From the NCBI GenBank assembly GCA_023213395.1, contig CM041465.1, positions 219,735,741 to 219,799,740 of the forward strand: a DNA stretch of 64,000 nucleotides. Direction: 5' to 3'. A program made the position numbers and the translations under genes. Of this stretch, positions 22,375 to 34,990 are shown piece after piece. The DNA is from Cycas panzhihuaensis (lineage: Eukaryota > Cycadophyta). Within the stretch, counting starts at the first letter, position 1. The number at the start of each line of letters is the position of its first letter. The notes under the pieces are model-generated. The model saw nothing but the letters and a program-made list of their open reading frames with translations, had not been told where the DNA came from and ran no database searches.

Positions 22375-23762
22375 CTTGTCACCGGGGCTTCTTTCAGGAT
22401 TTTGATTCAGAGGTCACTGGAGTAGTACACATGGCCGATAAGTCGACACAACCTGTTCAAGGCATGGGCTCTATATGCCTAAAGCTCCCAGGCATGCCCA
22501 AATTTACTTTAAAAGATGTCTTGTATATTCCCCACCTCAAACAAAACCTTCTGTCGTTATCCACACTTGTCTCCCGTGGATTCGACCTGAGTGTCACAGC
22601 TAATGATCAAGTTCTTAGTGTTATTCACCCACCTTCATGTTCTGTGGTAATGACTGGGAAACTTGAAGGTAAGCTATTTAGACCGACCGAACCACATTGT
22701 CTTCTTCCGCATACCAAGTTGTTGCCCCCATCTGTGTTGTGGAAGAACTTGCATATAATGTCACATTGACTCATTACAAGCTGTCCCTAGAAGCTCTTTG
22801 GCATGCTCGCATGGGGCACGTCAAACTTGATCGGCTTAAGGAAATCTCTCATTCTACTCCAGGTCTACCCTGATTTTCCTCTAAGCCATTCAAATGTGAA
22901 GCTTGCATTATTGCCAAATCCACGTATGACCATTTCCCAGTCAATGGAAAGCCACCAACCTCTTGAATTAGTACACTCGGACATCTGGGGCCTATGCCTA
23001 TCCCTTCTCTCACAGGAAGAGGTACTATATTACATTTATTGATGACTTCACCGAAAGGTATGGGTGACCTTTCTCAAATCAAAAGATGAAGCATTCACAG
23101 TATTCAAGGCATTCAAGGCTCTCACAGAGAAGGAATCCATATATCAACTGAAGTGTCTCAGGACTGACAATGGTGGCGAATACACTTCAAATGAATTTGA
23201 AGACTTCTTGTGTCAGCAGGGGATCAAGCATCAAACAACTATTGCATGTACCCCTCAGCAGAATGGAGTTGCTGAAAGGGCTAATAGAACCATAATGAAT
23301 ATGGCACGGGCTATGCTTGTCTTCAAGAATGTGCCTGCATATCTTTGGGCCGAAGCTATTTATATTGCAGTCTACTGCGTGAACAACATAAGTCCATTGA
23401 GGCTCGGCCCGTCTCCAAATGAACGATGGACTGGACGAACCCCTACCGTCCATCACTTCAAAATTTTTGGCTCTACTTGTTATGCTCACATTCTTGATGA
23501 GCATAGAAATAAGCTCCAACCGCGAGCTTTAAAGGGCATCTTTGTTGGGTACCCCATGAACAAGAAAGGGTACAAGGTCTTCATTCCAACATTAAAGAAG
23601 ATCATTATCACTAGAGATGTGGTGTTTATGAGACAGAGGATCAACTACTTCAACTTGATTCTAAAGCGCCATCTCATAGATACAACGATGTCCAGGAATA
23701 TGATGTACAGATTCCAACATTTGGGGGAGACATCAAGAAATACTCAAAATTTTGGAATCTGA
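22347..23762 (+). pseudogene. Element D protease end and integrase
   Basis: 22347-22769 gives the protease end (MTCHRGFFQDFDSEVTG, KDVLYIPHLKQNLLSLSTLV). The pre-integrase part (ALWHARMGHVKLDRLKEISH) is split over frames around 22790-22870. Integrase: LELVHSDIWG near 22970, a shifted DDFT region, then 23064-23762 in one frame with WVTFLKSKDEAFTVFKAF, RTDNGGEYTSNEF (second D) and NGVAERANRTIMNMARAM (catalytic E present). It continues with SPNERWTGRTPTVHHFKIFG and the C-terminal LQPRALKGIFVGYPMNKKGY. Integrase would join cDNA ends to host DNA; the frameshift after the first aspartate disables it here. Confidence 0.92.
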
Positions 23763-25095
23763 CAATAGAGCCCCGGAGGACACTGTCCTTGACTCAGATC
23801 CTGTGCCAATGTGCGCCAACCCAGCGCCATCTTGGGAGAATAGCCAGGAATCACCACGTCAAGCATCAAAAGGAAAAGGAGTTGCAGAAGAACCACCTTC
23901 ACCACCTTCGCCAGGGCCGTCTTCTCCAGCAATGTCATCAACCTCCGGACCATACATCTCCCATGATCCTTTTCAAGATCAAAATGAAGATCAGGATGTT
24001 GTGGAAATGAAAACCTCATTCCCAACCAAAGGTTTTCGAGAAGCCTTGCACAAAGTCTTGAGATCTGATGAGGTAGGCAAAACTGGCACTCGAAGTAGTG
24101 CCTACAGAGCAAGGGAGCAAACATCGCTTCCCATAGAGCTTGAACCAGCAGAATTGCACCTTGCTTCAAATGACGAGCCTCTATCAGACCAAGAAGTTGT
24201 GAAACACACAGTTTGGAGAAATGCCATGAATGAGGAATACCAGTCCTTGATCAAGAACGGTACATGGGAGCTCGTTGATCTGCCTTTGGGAAGGAAGGTA
24301 GTCAGAAACAAATGGGTGTTCAAAAATAAATACAGATCAGACGACACCCTTGAAAAACACAAGGCGAGGTTGGTTGCAAAAGGATTCACCCAAAGGGAAG
24401 GCATCGACTACACAGAAGTCTTCGCACCAACTACCAAATGGCCCACAATCAGAGCACTTGTGGCCTTGGCTGCTCAACAGGGTTGGAAAATCCACCAACT
24501 CGATGTGAAAATTGCTTTTCTCAATGGAGATTTGGAAGAAGAAATCTACATGAAATAGTCGTTATATGGCCTAAAACAAGCCCCTCGCTCTTGGTTCACC
24601 AATTTGTCCAACAAAATGAGGCAACTTGGATATGAGGTATGTGACTATCAAGACGTTGATGCAACTTTGTTTATTAAGAGAGAAAAAGGCAAAGTCACAT
24701 ATCTCCTAATCTTTGTGGATGACATGCTGATAACTGGAAATAGTGAACAGGATATCAGCAAATTAAAGATTGATTTGTCAAAATCCTTCAAACTGTCTGA
24801 CCTCGGACTAATGAGATATTACTTGGGAATTGAGGTAACTCAATGCAATGGAAAAATCGTTCTCTCCCAAGGAAAATATATCAACGATCTTCTAATCAAG
24901 TTCGGATTAGAAGATGCCAGAACAGTGTATACTCCAATGGAGCCTAATGCCAAACTTTCCGATGAAGACACTCAAGAGGCAGACGCAACACTCTATCGGC
25001 AACTTGTAGGTAGCCTCATTTATGTTACCAACACAAGGCCGATATTGCCCATGCCGTTGGCATTCTTGCTGTCACATGACAACTCCAAAGCGTAA
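23752..25095 (+). pseudogene. Element D RT
   Basis: 23752-24558 holds the acidic linker and the RT N-terminus: [75 protein letters not shown] stop follows, and about 22 residues present in element E (TQPEGFEIAGQEQKACRLKK) are missing before SLYGLKQAPRSWF. 24604-25095 continues with LGYEVCDYQDVDATLFIKRE, the catalytic site as IFVDDMLI (FVDD, a normal copia variant), LGLMRYYLGIEVTQ and DATLYRQLVGSLIYVTNTRP, then a frame change. The internal deletion removes part of the palm, so the enzyme is dead. Confidence 0.94.
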
Positions 25096-25592
25096 CCATT
25101 GGCAAGCGAATACGAGTGTTGAAGTACCTAAAGGCGACCAACAAACTTGGTTTGTTGTATGAGCACAACAATGATTTCGGACTTACAAAGATAATATTGC
25201 ACTGGATTTTGCGGTGACAAAAATACAGGAAGATCAACGTCCGTACATCACATTTCTTGGAACACTCCAATCTCATGGCGGTCAAGGCGGAAAATCATCA
25301 GAGATTCTATCAAGCCGAATACATAGTTGCTTCTGAGACTAGCAAGGAGGTGATATGGCTTCGCAAATTATTACATACTTTGGATATCTCCGAGACAGGT
25401 CCAACGAGCTTACATGTGGACAATCAGTCAGCAATCCACATGGCCAAGAATCCTGTTTTTCATGATCGTACAAAGCACATTAGCACAAAAGTCCACAGGA
25501 TCCGGGAACTGGTCCATGACGGCACAATACAATTGGAACACTGCCCCACAGATCAAGTGGTGATATCTTCACCAAACCGCAAAGGGTGAAGT
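25096..25592 (+). pseudogene. Element D RNase H
   Basis: After frame changes near 25060-25260, the frame 25257-25589 reads YIVASETSKEVIWLRKLLHT, LHVDNQSAIHMAKNPVFHDR and TKHISTKVHRIRELVHDGTI. It ends before the DIFTKPL motif, which is readable in another frame at about 25562-25582 (DIFTKPQ). Compared with the same domain of element E, it lacks two bases near DQVxD. About 500 bases of untranslated 3' sequence follow before the polypurine tract. Confidence 0.9.
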
Positions 25593-26092
25593 TTGAGCAG
25601 CCTGACAGCAGCCGGCTTAGGGCCTCCATCTCCAACTGATTCAAGGAGATGGTACACAGGACCAGCATACTCTATCCTATTTGTGAAAACCCCTTGTGGG
25701 TGCGGAAGGATTAGAGTAAGTCTCTACTCTCTCCCATTCGTGAAAACCCCTCATGGGCGCGAAAGGAGTTGGGTTGTACTTGTTTTGAAAATCAGAACCT
25801 ATGAAAACCTGAAAGGGCATGGGGGATGACGAAATGGTATATGGAGACTCGTGATTGAAGTACAACGAACTTGTACTGCTTGGCTATCTGGCTACACTCA
25901 AAGAGTCGTCTGAGCCACTTCATAGAATAGGAAGTCAAGTCCGTGGGTTTTTATTCCCCCAAGGGTTTTCCCTCAAAAGTGTCTTGTAGGTTGTAGAATT
26001 TTTTTTCTCAATGTAATAATGAGGCTATAATGAAGACCTCATAGATTAGAATAGGATAAAGGAAAATGACCTTCTGCCATTAAGGGGGGGAT

Positions 26093-26459
26093 TGTGACGA
26101 TGTTAATGTCACATGGTCATTTCATGAAGTTAGAATTAGATAAAGTCACTTTTATGTTTGTAACTTTAGGATAAGGTGACTATGCCTAAGTCACTTAAAT
26201 GAAATGACATAAAGCTCTTTTCGTTGTAATTTCATGTAATCTCATTTGAATGTCATTGGGAGGGAAAACTCAAATTCCAAATCCTAATGAGCATCCTCAT
26301 TATATAAGCTGAAATTACATGGAGAGTGATCATATTCTACACTTCTCCTCTTTGAGCTCAAGCTATTAGCATTCTCTTGTTGAGTACATTGTGCTTGTCT
26401 CCACTATTTGCCATTGTGTAGTGTTAGTGCACTAGATCCCTAGATCCATTCCCTCAACA
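26093..26459 (+). repeat. Element D 3' LTR
   Basis: 367 bp, preceded by TTAAGGGGGGGAT. Differs from the 5' LTR at six positions and by one extra base near the end (AGATCCATTCC against AGATCATTCC). Followed by CATCG. Confidence 0.95.
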
Positions 26460-29053
26460 CATCGGAGCGGAACTTTGTCTTATAGACCCACTTGCATCTA
26501 ACAAGGTTTTTGTTAGAGGGAGTGGAACCAAATCCTACGTATCGTTTTTCAATAGAGAACTATACTTCTCCTCCATCACAGCTCTTCATTGTGGACCTCC
26601 TTTCACTTCATTGAATGAATTAGGATCACTGGAGTCGTGCTGTCTACCAGCAGGGTTCGACTGGCATGCCGACTTCTTGTTCTTCTATCATCAATCAAGG
26701 TATGCATTGCCACACCGGAATCTTCGAGAGTCTTCCTTGCCCATAAAGGTATTGAAGGACCCGTTGTTGGAGGTACTTCATTTCGTGGCGGCTCCTCACT
26801 ATTACTTGTCCCACTTGGTCCTGCTTCCTCAGGTGTTCCAGCGATTGGCTCATTGTCCTCTTCGTTTGTGGAATCTAGGAATGGGAGAAGGGGAGGGGGG
26901 TTAAAAAGGCTCCTTGGATGATCTATCAGTATGATACGTCAATGACTCATCAAATTTTACATCTCGGGTAACCACAATCTTCTTCTGCTGTGGATCCCAT
27001 AGTTTGTAGGCTTTATTTTCAGTGCAATACTCCATGAATATGCGCTTCAAACTCTTCGTATCCAATTTCTTGCGAGTATCATCTGGGATGTAGGCATATG
27101 CACCCAAAAGTTTTTAAATGGTTAATGACATGCTTTCGACCGGTCCATTTCTCTTCGGGGGTCATGCTGCGAATTGCTTGAGTGGATACCCAGTTCAAAA
27201 TATAAATAGTAGTTGCCACAACTTCTGCCCAAAACTTCAGTGGCAGGTTTGAAACGTGCACCATACACCTCGCCATCTCCATCATGGTATGGTTTTTCCT
27301 TTTATCAACTCCATTTTGTTGTGAGGTATATAGGACCGTAAATTCTTGCTTTATACCATGATCGTGGTAGAACTGATTGAACTCATGATTGTCGTATTTC
27401 TTGGCATTATCACTTCTTAAAGATTTTATTTTCCTATCACATTCATTTTCTACCATCGCTTTCCAATCACGGAAGCGATCAAACACATTTGACTTGTTCT
27501 TGAGAAAGTAGACCCAGGCCTCCTAGTGCAATCATCCACAAACACAAGGGTATATTGAGCTCTTGATATCGAAGAGTTAGGGAGTGGTCCCATTATATCT
27601 GAGTGCACAAGCTCCAGCTTCTCCTTGGCTCTCTAGGCATTATGCTGAGCAAAAGGGTGGCAGTGATGCTTGCCATACATACACCCTTCGCAAACACCAT
27701 CTGAGTAGGAAGCCGATGGCAATCCTTCCACCATCTTCAACCTCTTCAGTAATGCAATGCTCCTGTAATTAAGATGTCCGAGGCGATTGTGCCACAGTTT
27801 ACTCACGTCATCTGCGCTGACAACAAAGGCATAGGACTTCTTCTGAGATTAAAAATTTTTGAACACCTAGAAGTTGTCCCTGACTTTTCCAGTAGCAATG
27901 ACAACAAAGTTTGCTTTGGATCCTTAATTAGGCATTTATCATCATAGAGCTCCACCTTCATGTCTTGTTTGCAGATCTCCCGGGTTGAAAGAAGGTTAAA
28001 CTGCATCTTAGGTACATAGTATACCTCGGTAAACTTACCTCCTGTAATGGATACTTTGTTGATACCTTCCACTGGCAAAACACGAGTATCTCCAAGGACA
28101 ATTTCAGCACCACTATAATTTTCGGTCATTGTATCAAAGTTTTGCCTCTGGTAAGAGATATGCTTCTGTGCTCTAGAGTCAAGCACCCAATAATCTCTCT
28201 GATCTGACTCAACTGATAAGGTCTGTGCTCTGGCACAATGAGTAGCAACGCTCTTCCCTTTATCATCTTGGTTAACTTTGCACTTGTCACGATGCTTGAA
28301 CCAATAGTTCTTCTCGCGATGACCATCCTTCTTGTAGTAATTGCATTTTTCGTTGAACTTCTTTTTATCTTGTGAACTTTCTCCTCACCTTTGTGTGATC
28401 TTCTCCTCCTTAGCAACCTCCTTCCTCTGCATTTTCATGGCTAGGGCCTAACTTGAATTAGAACCTCCAAGCATTCTGTGATGTTTAAGCTTGGCATCCT
28501 CCGCTAGAATTAGGTTTCTAAGCCCATCAAATATTTTTGCTTCCATCACTTCGTCTCTACCATAAATGGTTTGGAAAGTGGCGAACACAAGTGATAACTT
28601 CAACATGATTATTGCGAATAGCAATGCATCATCGAATGAGTTCTGTTTCAGTTCTTCTAGCTTGTTCTTCAAGTCTATGATTTTATTAAGGTAGGCGTTG
28701 ATGTTGTTCTCATTTTCCACACACAAATTGAGCAACTCCAACATCAGGGCAAGACGTCTATTTGTTTTCTTTTTCTCAAACGTATCACACAGTTTTGTCC
28801 ATATTTCGTTTGGTTCATCCAGATTGTGAACCAAGGCTCTTTGGTCTGGTGCCAGTGATAGTTTCAATAGTCCCATAGCCATAAATTTCTTTTCTTCGAG
28901 ACGAACACACTCTTTATGGTCTAGTGGGATTGCATCCACCTTCGCCTTAGTGATACCCCATAGTTGATTCACCATTGGAATGAGCTCCATATTGGCCTTC
29001 CACTCGTTGAAATTGTTGCTGTTGAAGATAACCTTGAGCATAATGCGCTCCAT
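26460..29053 (-). pseudogene. Element C gag, protease, integrase and RT N-terminus
   Basis: The minus strand continues element C. The gag start is the ATG at 29053 (MERIMLKVIFNSNN), then FNEWKANMELIPM, LWGITKAK, IWTKLCDTFEKKKTNRRLAL. The zinc-knuckle region (28126-28416) is shifted, and part of its cysteine pattern is lost. Protease 28186-27803: MLDSRAQKHISYQRQ, where the DSGA glycine is arginine. Pre-integrase and the first integrase aspartate region (27490-27800) are full of stops. 27486-27079 gives FRDWKAMVENECDRKIKSLR, SDNAKKYDNHEF and the glutamate region altered to VDKRKNHTMMEMARCMV (E to K). 27107-26901 is the C-terminus. The RT N-terminus (26460-26600) is broken by D. Highly decayed compared with element A. 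Confidence 0.9.
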
Positions 29054-30548
29054 CTCGAGCAATGAGCTTCAATATGAATTAAATGACACCAAAAATGAAT
29101 GTCTTTAGGACAAAAATGCACCCTTGTGTTCTCCTCTAGTTCAAGGGCATGCTCCAAAGGGCACCAAACACCGACTTTACACGTGTTGAGCGAGTCACCA
29201 ACTGTTTTCCCTCATAAATGGCGAACAAAATGCCCTTAAATAACCTTAAAAATGTCAAAAAACGACCCTTAAGACACTTAAAACGGTGCTCCAAGAACAA
29301 AGGACAGCTCGACATGGCTATAATGCACGGTCTCCAAGTCTAAACACACAAAATCCTCCTTGATCCGTGCTCAATACGAGTCAAGGACGCTTCAAATACT
29401 TTACACTATGAAAAAGTGTCATATATCAATGGTATGAAAGGGTCTTTTTATATTTTTTCATTGAGGGAAATCTGCTAAAAGGCATATTCCCAACTAATGC
29501 GACTTTTTTAAAACTTCCACACCTTTTCACTTAACCCATGTGTTAAAATACCATAATAAACATGTGTTTAAATATTTCAAAGGCTATATTTTGATAAATA
29601 TAACTCTTTTAGATCTCCCACAAAGAGAGATAAGGTGCGGCAACCACAAGTTCTCTCCCGTTGACATGCGGACCTGCACTTCTCAAACAGACCAGCAGGC
29701 GCTTAGATGTGGATCTCCACACACCCAACCAGCTAGTGAACAGTTCGGACAGGATTAAAAGATCTCCAATGACGTCTGGTCAACGCAGAGAAGCACCGAG
29801 CCAAAGAGAATTGTGCCCAACCACCACAAACCAGTGCCCAACCGACCTTTAATACAACTGTATCATGCTCATTTTAAGCACACAAGTCTCCAAAACACCG
29901 TACAGTCAACCCAACTACCTCTCAACTTACAGATACGGGCTCAACAAGTGCATATAGAGGAGATATAAGGTCACACTTCCTAATTACAAAGCACTGCGAC
30001 TCAAAACAAATACAACGGATGATACTTTATATTGCTATATATGCAATCTAATCCCAATATAGAGGGCTGAAAACGTTCTAAATTGGCTCCAATCTCTCCC
30101 TTAAACGGACTAGATATAGGTACATCTAGAAAAAGCTCATTTTTTATGAATTTTATAGTGTTTTGGATGGGTAAATAACTGATTTACTTGTGTACATAGA
30201 TGGCTGTCCTTATAGTCGCCGAATCACCATTAGTACGTGCTTTGTTGGCTTGAATCTCTGTAATAGATCATCAACCGGCTTCAGATGGCCCCTAACGAGC
30301 CAACTCCAACCACAACCGTGGCCTTCACGCATGAATATTGACTCCAATAAACCGTTATTCTCCGTTGAATAGTGATTTTCACTGTTTCAACCATCGTTGA
30401 TTTGCTGTGCCTGTTTCTACACGTTGCTGGAGTTGATGGACCCTCGAGACAAGTCCTGGGTTTGACGGCTTCACCCGACAACCAAAAATCTCACTGCTTC
30501 GCTCAATGTTAGGTTTCAACTGTGTAGGACCGTATGGCTCTGATACTA
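29054..30548 (-). other. Element C 5' leader
   Basis: No gene recognised. It is collinear with the leader of element A (for example TTATTTACTTGTGTACATAGATGGCTGTCCT near 30180 corresponds to the 14530 region), but the 93-bp duplication is absent. The PBS (window GGCTCTGATACTA) ends at 30548. Confidence 0.75.
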
Positions 30549-30895
30549 TGTTCGAAAACATGAAATCATACACAAATGTTCCCATCTGCAGAATCTTCAA
30601 CCATACACAGCAAGCAAACAAGAAAAAACAGATGCACAGTACACAAGATTTACGTGGGAAAACCCTTTCAGGAAAAAACCCATCACAAAAGGATCCTTGA
30701 TGGATCACATTGATTATTGCACAATGGTTTGATGCATTGAATACACAAGGGCTCAAGGCATTTATTTTCTTCCAAGAGGTGTCACTTGATTGGGGTTGTG
30801 ACCCTTTGAATAAGTCACACCTTTTCGCTTAATCACCTTAGTTAAACCACATTAACATTAACATAGTGGCTTAACAATCAATTGCCACGTTAACA
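30549..30895 (-). repeat. Element C 5' LTR
   Basis: 347 bp, TGTTCGAAAAC...CACGTTAACA in window orientation. It is followed by TTCTG and then B sequence. Part of it is repeated in the tandem duplication listed next. Confidence 0.94.
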
Positions 30896-31397
30896 TTCTG
30901 AAACCCTTCAGGTGATTTCATGTAGACTTCTTTATCTAGAATGCCATTCAAGAATGCATTCTTTACATCCATTTGATGAAGTTCCCATCCGCAGAATCTT
31001 TAACCATACACAGCAAGCAAACAAGAGGACACACAAAAAACAGATGCATATTACACAGGATTTACGTGGGAAAACCCTTTTGAGAAAAAACCCACCACAA
31101 AAGGATCCTTGATGGATCACATTGATTATTGCACTATGGTTTGATGCATTGAATACACAAGGACTCAAGGCATTTATTTTCTTCCAAGAGGTGTCACCCG
31201 ATTGGGGTTGTGACGCTTTGAATAAGTCACACCTTTTCGTTTAATCACCTTAGTTAAACCATATTAACATTAACATAGGGGCTTAACAATCAATTGCCAT
31301 GTTAACATTCTCAAACCATTCAGGTGATTTCATGTAGACGTCTTCATCTAGAATGCCATTCAAGAATGCATTCTTTACATCCATTTGATGAAATTCC
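30578..31397. repeat. 403-bp tandem duplication spanning the C LTR/B junction
   Basis: The block 30578-30980 (GTTCCCATCTGCAG at the left end, most of the C 5' LTR, the junction TAACATTCTGAAACCCTTCA, and B RT sequence to TTTGATGAA) is repeated from 30981 (GTTCCCATCCGCAG) to about 31397. The left and right joints share GTTCCCA/ATTCCCA, so a microhomology-mediated duplication is likely. It happened after C inserted into B. Confidence 0.92.
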
Positions 31398-32593
31398 CAA
31401 CCTAATTGAGCTACAAGAGAAATTAGCATCCAAATAGTGGTCATTTTCACTACAGTTGCGAAAGCCTCCTCAAAATCAGTTTTGGGTGTCTGAGCATAGC
31501 CTTTTGCAACAAGTCGAGCCTTGTATCTTTCTATAGCACCATTAGATTAATACTTAACTTGATACAACCATCTGCAACCAATTACCATTTTACCTAGTGG
31601 CAACTCACCAAGATCCCAAGTGTCATTCTTCATAATGGAGTCATACTCTTCCTTTATGGCTACTTGACAATGGGCTGTATCTTTGGCTTCACGGAATGTT
31701 TGTGGCTTATCAACACTTAAGATTTTTGTCATCAAGGCAAGATTGGTTTTGCTCCTTATTTGAATTCCTGAATCAAGATTCACATCTCCAGAATCTTGAA
31801 TGGTTTGCAAATACCACTTTGGTAATTTCTTTTGAGTTGAAACAAGAATAATAGTAGAGGGAGGAACAAAAGAAGTGGAAGCTTCACCATGATCACTCTC
31901 TTTACTTTCCTTACCCTCTCTAATTTCTTTTCCTTTATATTTTTCATCTTCTCCAATGGGTACAATAAGCTAATCATCGTCATCAGTCTCTTGAAACAAA
32001 ACATCTCTACTAAGAATAATCTTTTGCTATACCCTACAAGAATACATTTTGTACTCTTGCTATGAAGTTTGTGTCTTCTTTCATGTGGCACATGTACTTA
32101 TACAATACATCCAAAAATGTGAAGATGTATAACAAAAGGTTTTAGAATAGTCCAAGCCTCTTTAGGAGTTACATTTCAAATTGCCTTAGTAGGACTTATA
32201 TTCAACAAGTACATAACTGTATTACCAACTTCTCTTCAAAGTCCCTTAGGAACTTCTCTAGCTTTCATCATGCATCATGCCATTTCAAGGATGGTATGAT
32301 TCTTCCGCTCTGCAACACTATTTTGTTGTGGAGTATATGCTATTGTATGCCATGATTTTTACAAAAGTTGTTGAATTTATTAGACAAATATTTGCCTTTG
32401 CTATCACTCCTCAAGATGTTAATCTTTCTATCAGAAAGATTTTCTGCTTCGGCCTTGAGTTCTTTAAACTTTGTAAAAGTATCTGACTTGTGTTTACACC
32501 TTCTTGTAAAATCATCAATGAATATGATGAAGTATTGTGCTCCTCCCTATGAAGATGGTGAAATTGGCCCACATAAGTCAGAGTGTACCAACT
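30901..32593 (-). pseudogene. Element B integrase end and RT N-terminus
   Basis: The minus strand continues B on the far side of C. The RT N-terminus appears as DSIMKNDTWDLGELPLGKMV, GCRWLYQVKY and, further left, the [10 protein letters not shown]-type motif (31320-31390), in several frames. 32091-31780 gives the integrase C-terminus MPHERRHKLHSKSTKCILVG and the variable region. The integrase core (32100-32590) is readable as DFTRRCKHKSDTFTKFKEL, LRSDSKGKYLSNKFNNF and, in another frame, QQNSVAERKNHTILEMA. All three catalytic acids are therefore present in the DNA, but stops and frameshifts are frequent. Confidence 0.9.
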
Positions 32594-34022
32594 CTAACTT
32601 CTTCTTAGCTTGCCACTTAGATTTTTGGAATGGTTTCCTATGCTCCTTCCCAAGTGCACATACTTCACTAACCTTGTCAATTTTCTTGATTGATGCAAAT
32701 CATTCACCATACTCAATCTATACATAAGCTGAAGACTAGGATAAATCAAATGACCATAACAATTATGCCATAAAGTGTTAATTGAATTTTGAGCAACAAG
32801 ACCAAGCTCATATGTGCTAGAGAACTTATAAACCCCATTTTCTTGAACACCTTGAGCAATTATAACGTCATCTTTTCTCATTAAGTACTTTGACTCTTTG
32901 AATTCTACTTTAATATTCTGCTCAGTAATACAACTGGCAGATAGTAAGTTGTGCTAGGAGTGTATAAGTAAGACATTTGAAACCTTAAAGTTCCATATTC
33001 TGGTTGACGAATGCTAATGGTGCCACAACCAACAATTTGATGCTGACTATTGTTACCTAGTACAATAGGAGGAATTTGGCAATCTTTCAAATCTTCAAAC
33101 CAATCCTTGTGATAAGTGATATGTTTAGATGCTCTTGAATCCACATACCACTGACATGTCTCTTGGCTTGTAGTATTAAACACAAACACTTTGTCATCTT
33201 CATTTGTAGACAAAGCAGGAGTGCTCTTCTTCTTATCAACTTTCTTCTTCCAACATTGCTTCTCTAAATGTTCCTTCTTGTTACAATACTTGCAGACAAC
33301 ATCACGTTTTGGTTTTTGCACATTATTGTTGCTTCCTTGTGATTGTTGTTTTGGATTGTTATTTGGAGGTTTCTTCTTGAACTTTGATGCAAGCACTATA
33401 GCACTGCTATCACCACAATCATAGAATCCCATACGTTGTTCTTCGTGCAACAATAAGCCACCTAATTCTTCAAAAAGGAGAGGCTCAGGTTGGCTTGTAA
33501 GACATAGGCTTGTCACAAAGATGTGATAGCCTTCATGTAAGCTATTCAAAGTTATGCTTACAAGTTCTTGGTCTTGTACAACTTCCCCTACTATAACAAG
33601 CTTATCTTTTATCTCTTTCAATTTTAATAAATGAGAAGAGATGGAATCATTACTGGACATTTTACATGAGTAAAGCAAATTTCGAAGATATGAGACTTTG
33701 GTTTCATTTTTGGTCTCAAATAGATCCCTTAGAATTTTTCATGCATTTGATGCTAATATTTTTCCTTGAAGATGAGTGATTAACTCATCAACTATCGACA
33801 AATTTATAATAGCTAGAGCCCTTTGGTTTCTGTCATACATACTACCTCTTCAATTTCATCAACTAGGTCTTCTTCAGGCTTGTTGTCTTTTCCATCTACA
33901 ACTTCCATGAGCCTATGTAAAGTTAGAATGTTGGAAATTTTAAATTTCAATGTTACATAAATTTTTCCAGCTAACTTCTATGACTTAGGCAAAATATAAC
34001 CTGAAATTTTCACAGATGACAT
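32594..34022 (-). pseudogene. Element B gag, protease and pre-integrase
   Basis: The gag start is taken at the ATG at 34022 (MSSVKISGYILP). 33678-32905 gives NDSISSHLLKLKEIKDKL, LLLHEEQRMG, a CCHC knuckle CKYCNKKEHLEKQC and protease CQWYVDSRASKHITYHKD, where the usual DSGA reads DSRA. 32881-32594 gives the pre-integrase finger region (LWHNCYGHLIYPSLQLMYRL). The N-terminal gag (33680-34022) has stops. Distinct family from A/C and D/E. Confidence 0.9.
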
Positions 34023-34990
34023 TGTGGAATCTTGCAACTAAGGAAATTAAAGAGTAAAGATTTTCGCTACTGCTAGTATGAGTGTCTAATATCACTTAGT
34101 GACTGCAAGGTAGTTAGAAAAACACTCTTCAAAATAAAAGTTGAGCAAAAGAAAAATATTTAAAGTTAATTACACTGTATTAATGATAGATTAAATCCTC
34201 TTATGATATAATACCCAATTGATGAAAATAATATTCCACAAAGAGTGAATAAAGGTCCCTCAAAACGTAAGAAATAATTAAAAGAACAAACTATATAAAA
34301 GAAACCTTATATGAAAGTAAGAATATTCTTTTGAAGATGCTTATGTATATAACATAATGTTATAATTCATAGCACATAAACAAAATTTTATTTTTTGATG
34401 AACAAATGAGATTAGACTCCAATGTCTTTGTTATGTGGTGAAATCCATGATCTTGATGAAAGGGCGATTGGCGATGAACTGATGTCCTTTGGTGACTAGC
34501 AAATGGTGACGACTCCCCGAGTGGCGACTGGTGTCCCGTAGCTACAGTTGGTGATTTTCGGAGTGATGGCAATGGCTCCCCGAATGGCGACTGACATCCT
34601 GTAGCTATAATTGGCGGCTGAAATAGGGGCAAACAAAGGACAATAGGTCATTTCTCTAGATAACAGGATGAACAAAGGGTTTATGATGGAGCATAAGCGG
34701 CTGGCGGTGGAACAGAGTATTATATGTGGCTCTACAGAGAACAATGAAGATTCCCACATGGACGGACAAAGGATTGCAAGGTGTAGTTACCTTACCCTAC
34801 GCAAGAGCAAACAAATACAATCTCCTAACTAATATGTGATTCACATCTTAACACAGGTGGCAATAAGCAACACATTGTCCAGTTATAGATTTTAGAGAAG
34901 AGAGCAAGCTCTTTAGGATAGCATTAATCACTCAAACATGGTAAAAATCATGGACATAGGTGTCATAAAAGCAACCTAGCTCTTATACCA
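34023..34990 (-). other. Element B 5' leader
   Basis: No gene recognised. It contains an imperfect direct repeat at about 34440-34620 (CAAATGGTGACGACTCCCCGA and GATGGCAATGGCTCCCCGA, each followed by a GGCGACTG/CCTGTAGCTA phrase; spacing about 75). The PBS is at 34979-34990. Confidence 0.7.

Larger units (their letters stand above)
18716..26459 (+). mobile_element. Copia element D, innermost of the nest
   Basis: 7744 bp on the plus strand, LTRs 18716-19081 and 26093-26459, target duplication CATCG (18711-18715 and 26460-26464). The polypurine tract TTAAGGGGGGG precedes the 3' LTR; the sequence after the 5' LTR reads AGTGGTATCC, a weak initiator-Met PBS. By hand comparison the LTRs differ by 6 substitutions and 1 indel over about 366 bases, so D is one of the younger insertions. 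Gene order is gag, protease, integrase, RT, RNase H. Same family as element E, with long leader (about 2.1 kb) and similar LTR sequence. Confidence 0.96.
16890..30895 (-). mobile_element. Copia element C, inserted in RT of B and itself carrying D
   Basis: LTRs at 16890-17244 (3') and 30549-30895 (5'). Target duplication TTCTC (16885-16889) and TTCTG (30896-30900), one base different. PBS on the minus strand TAGTATCAGAGCC beside the right LTR; polypurine tract AAGGGAGGA beside the left LTR. Without D and its target duplication the element is 6257 bp, almost the same as its relative A (6239 bp). D sits in the RT at 18716-26459. C is more decayed than A: the RT catalytic motif is YVDA, and there are numerous stops. 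Confidence 0.95.
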
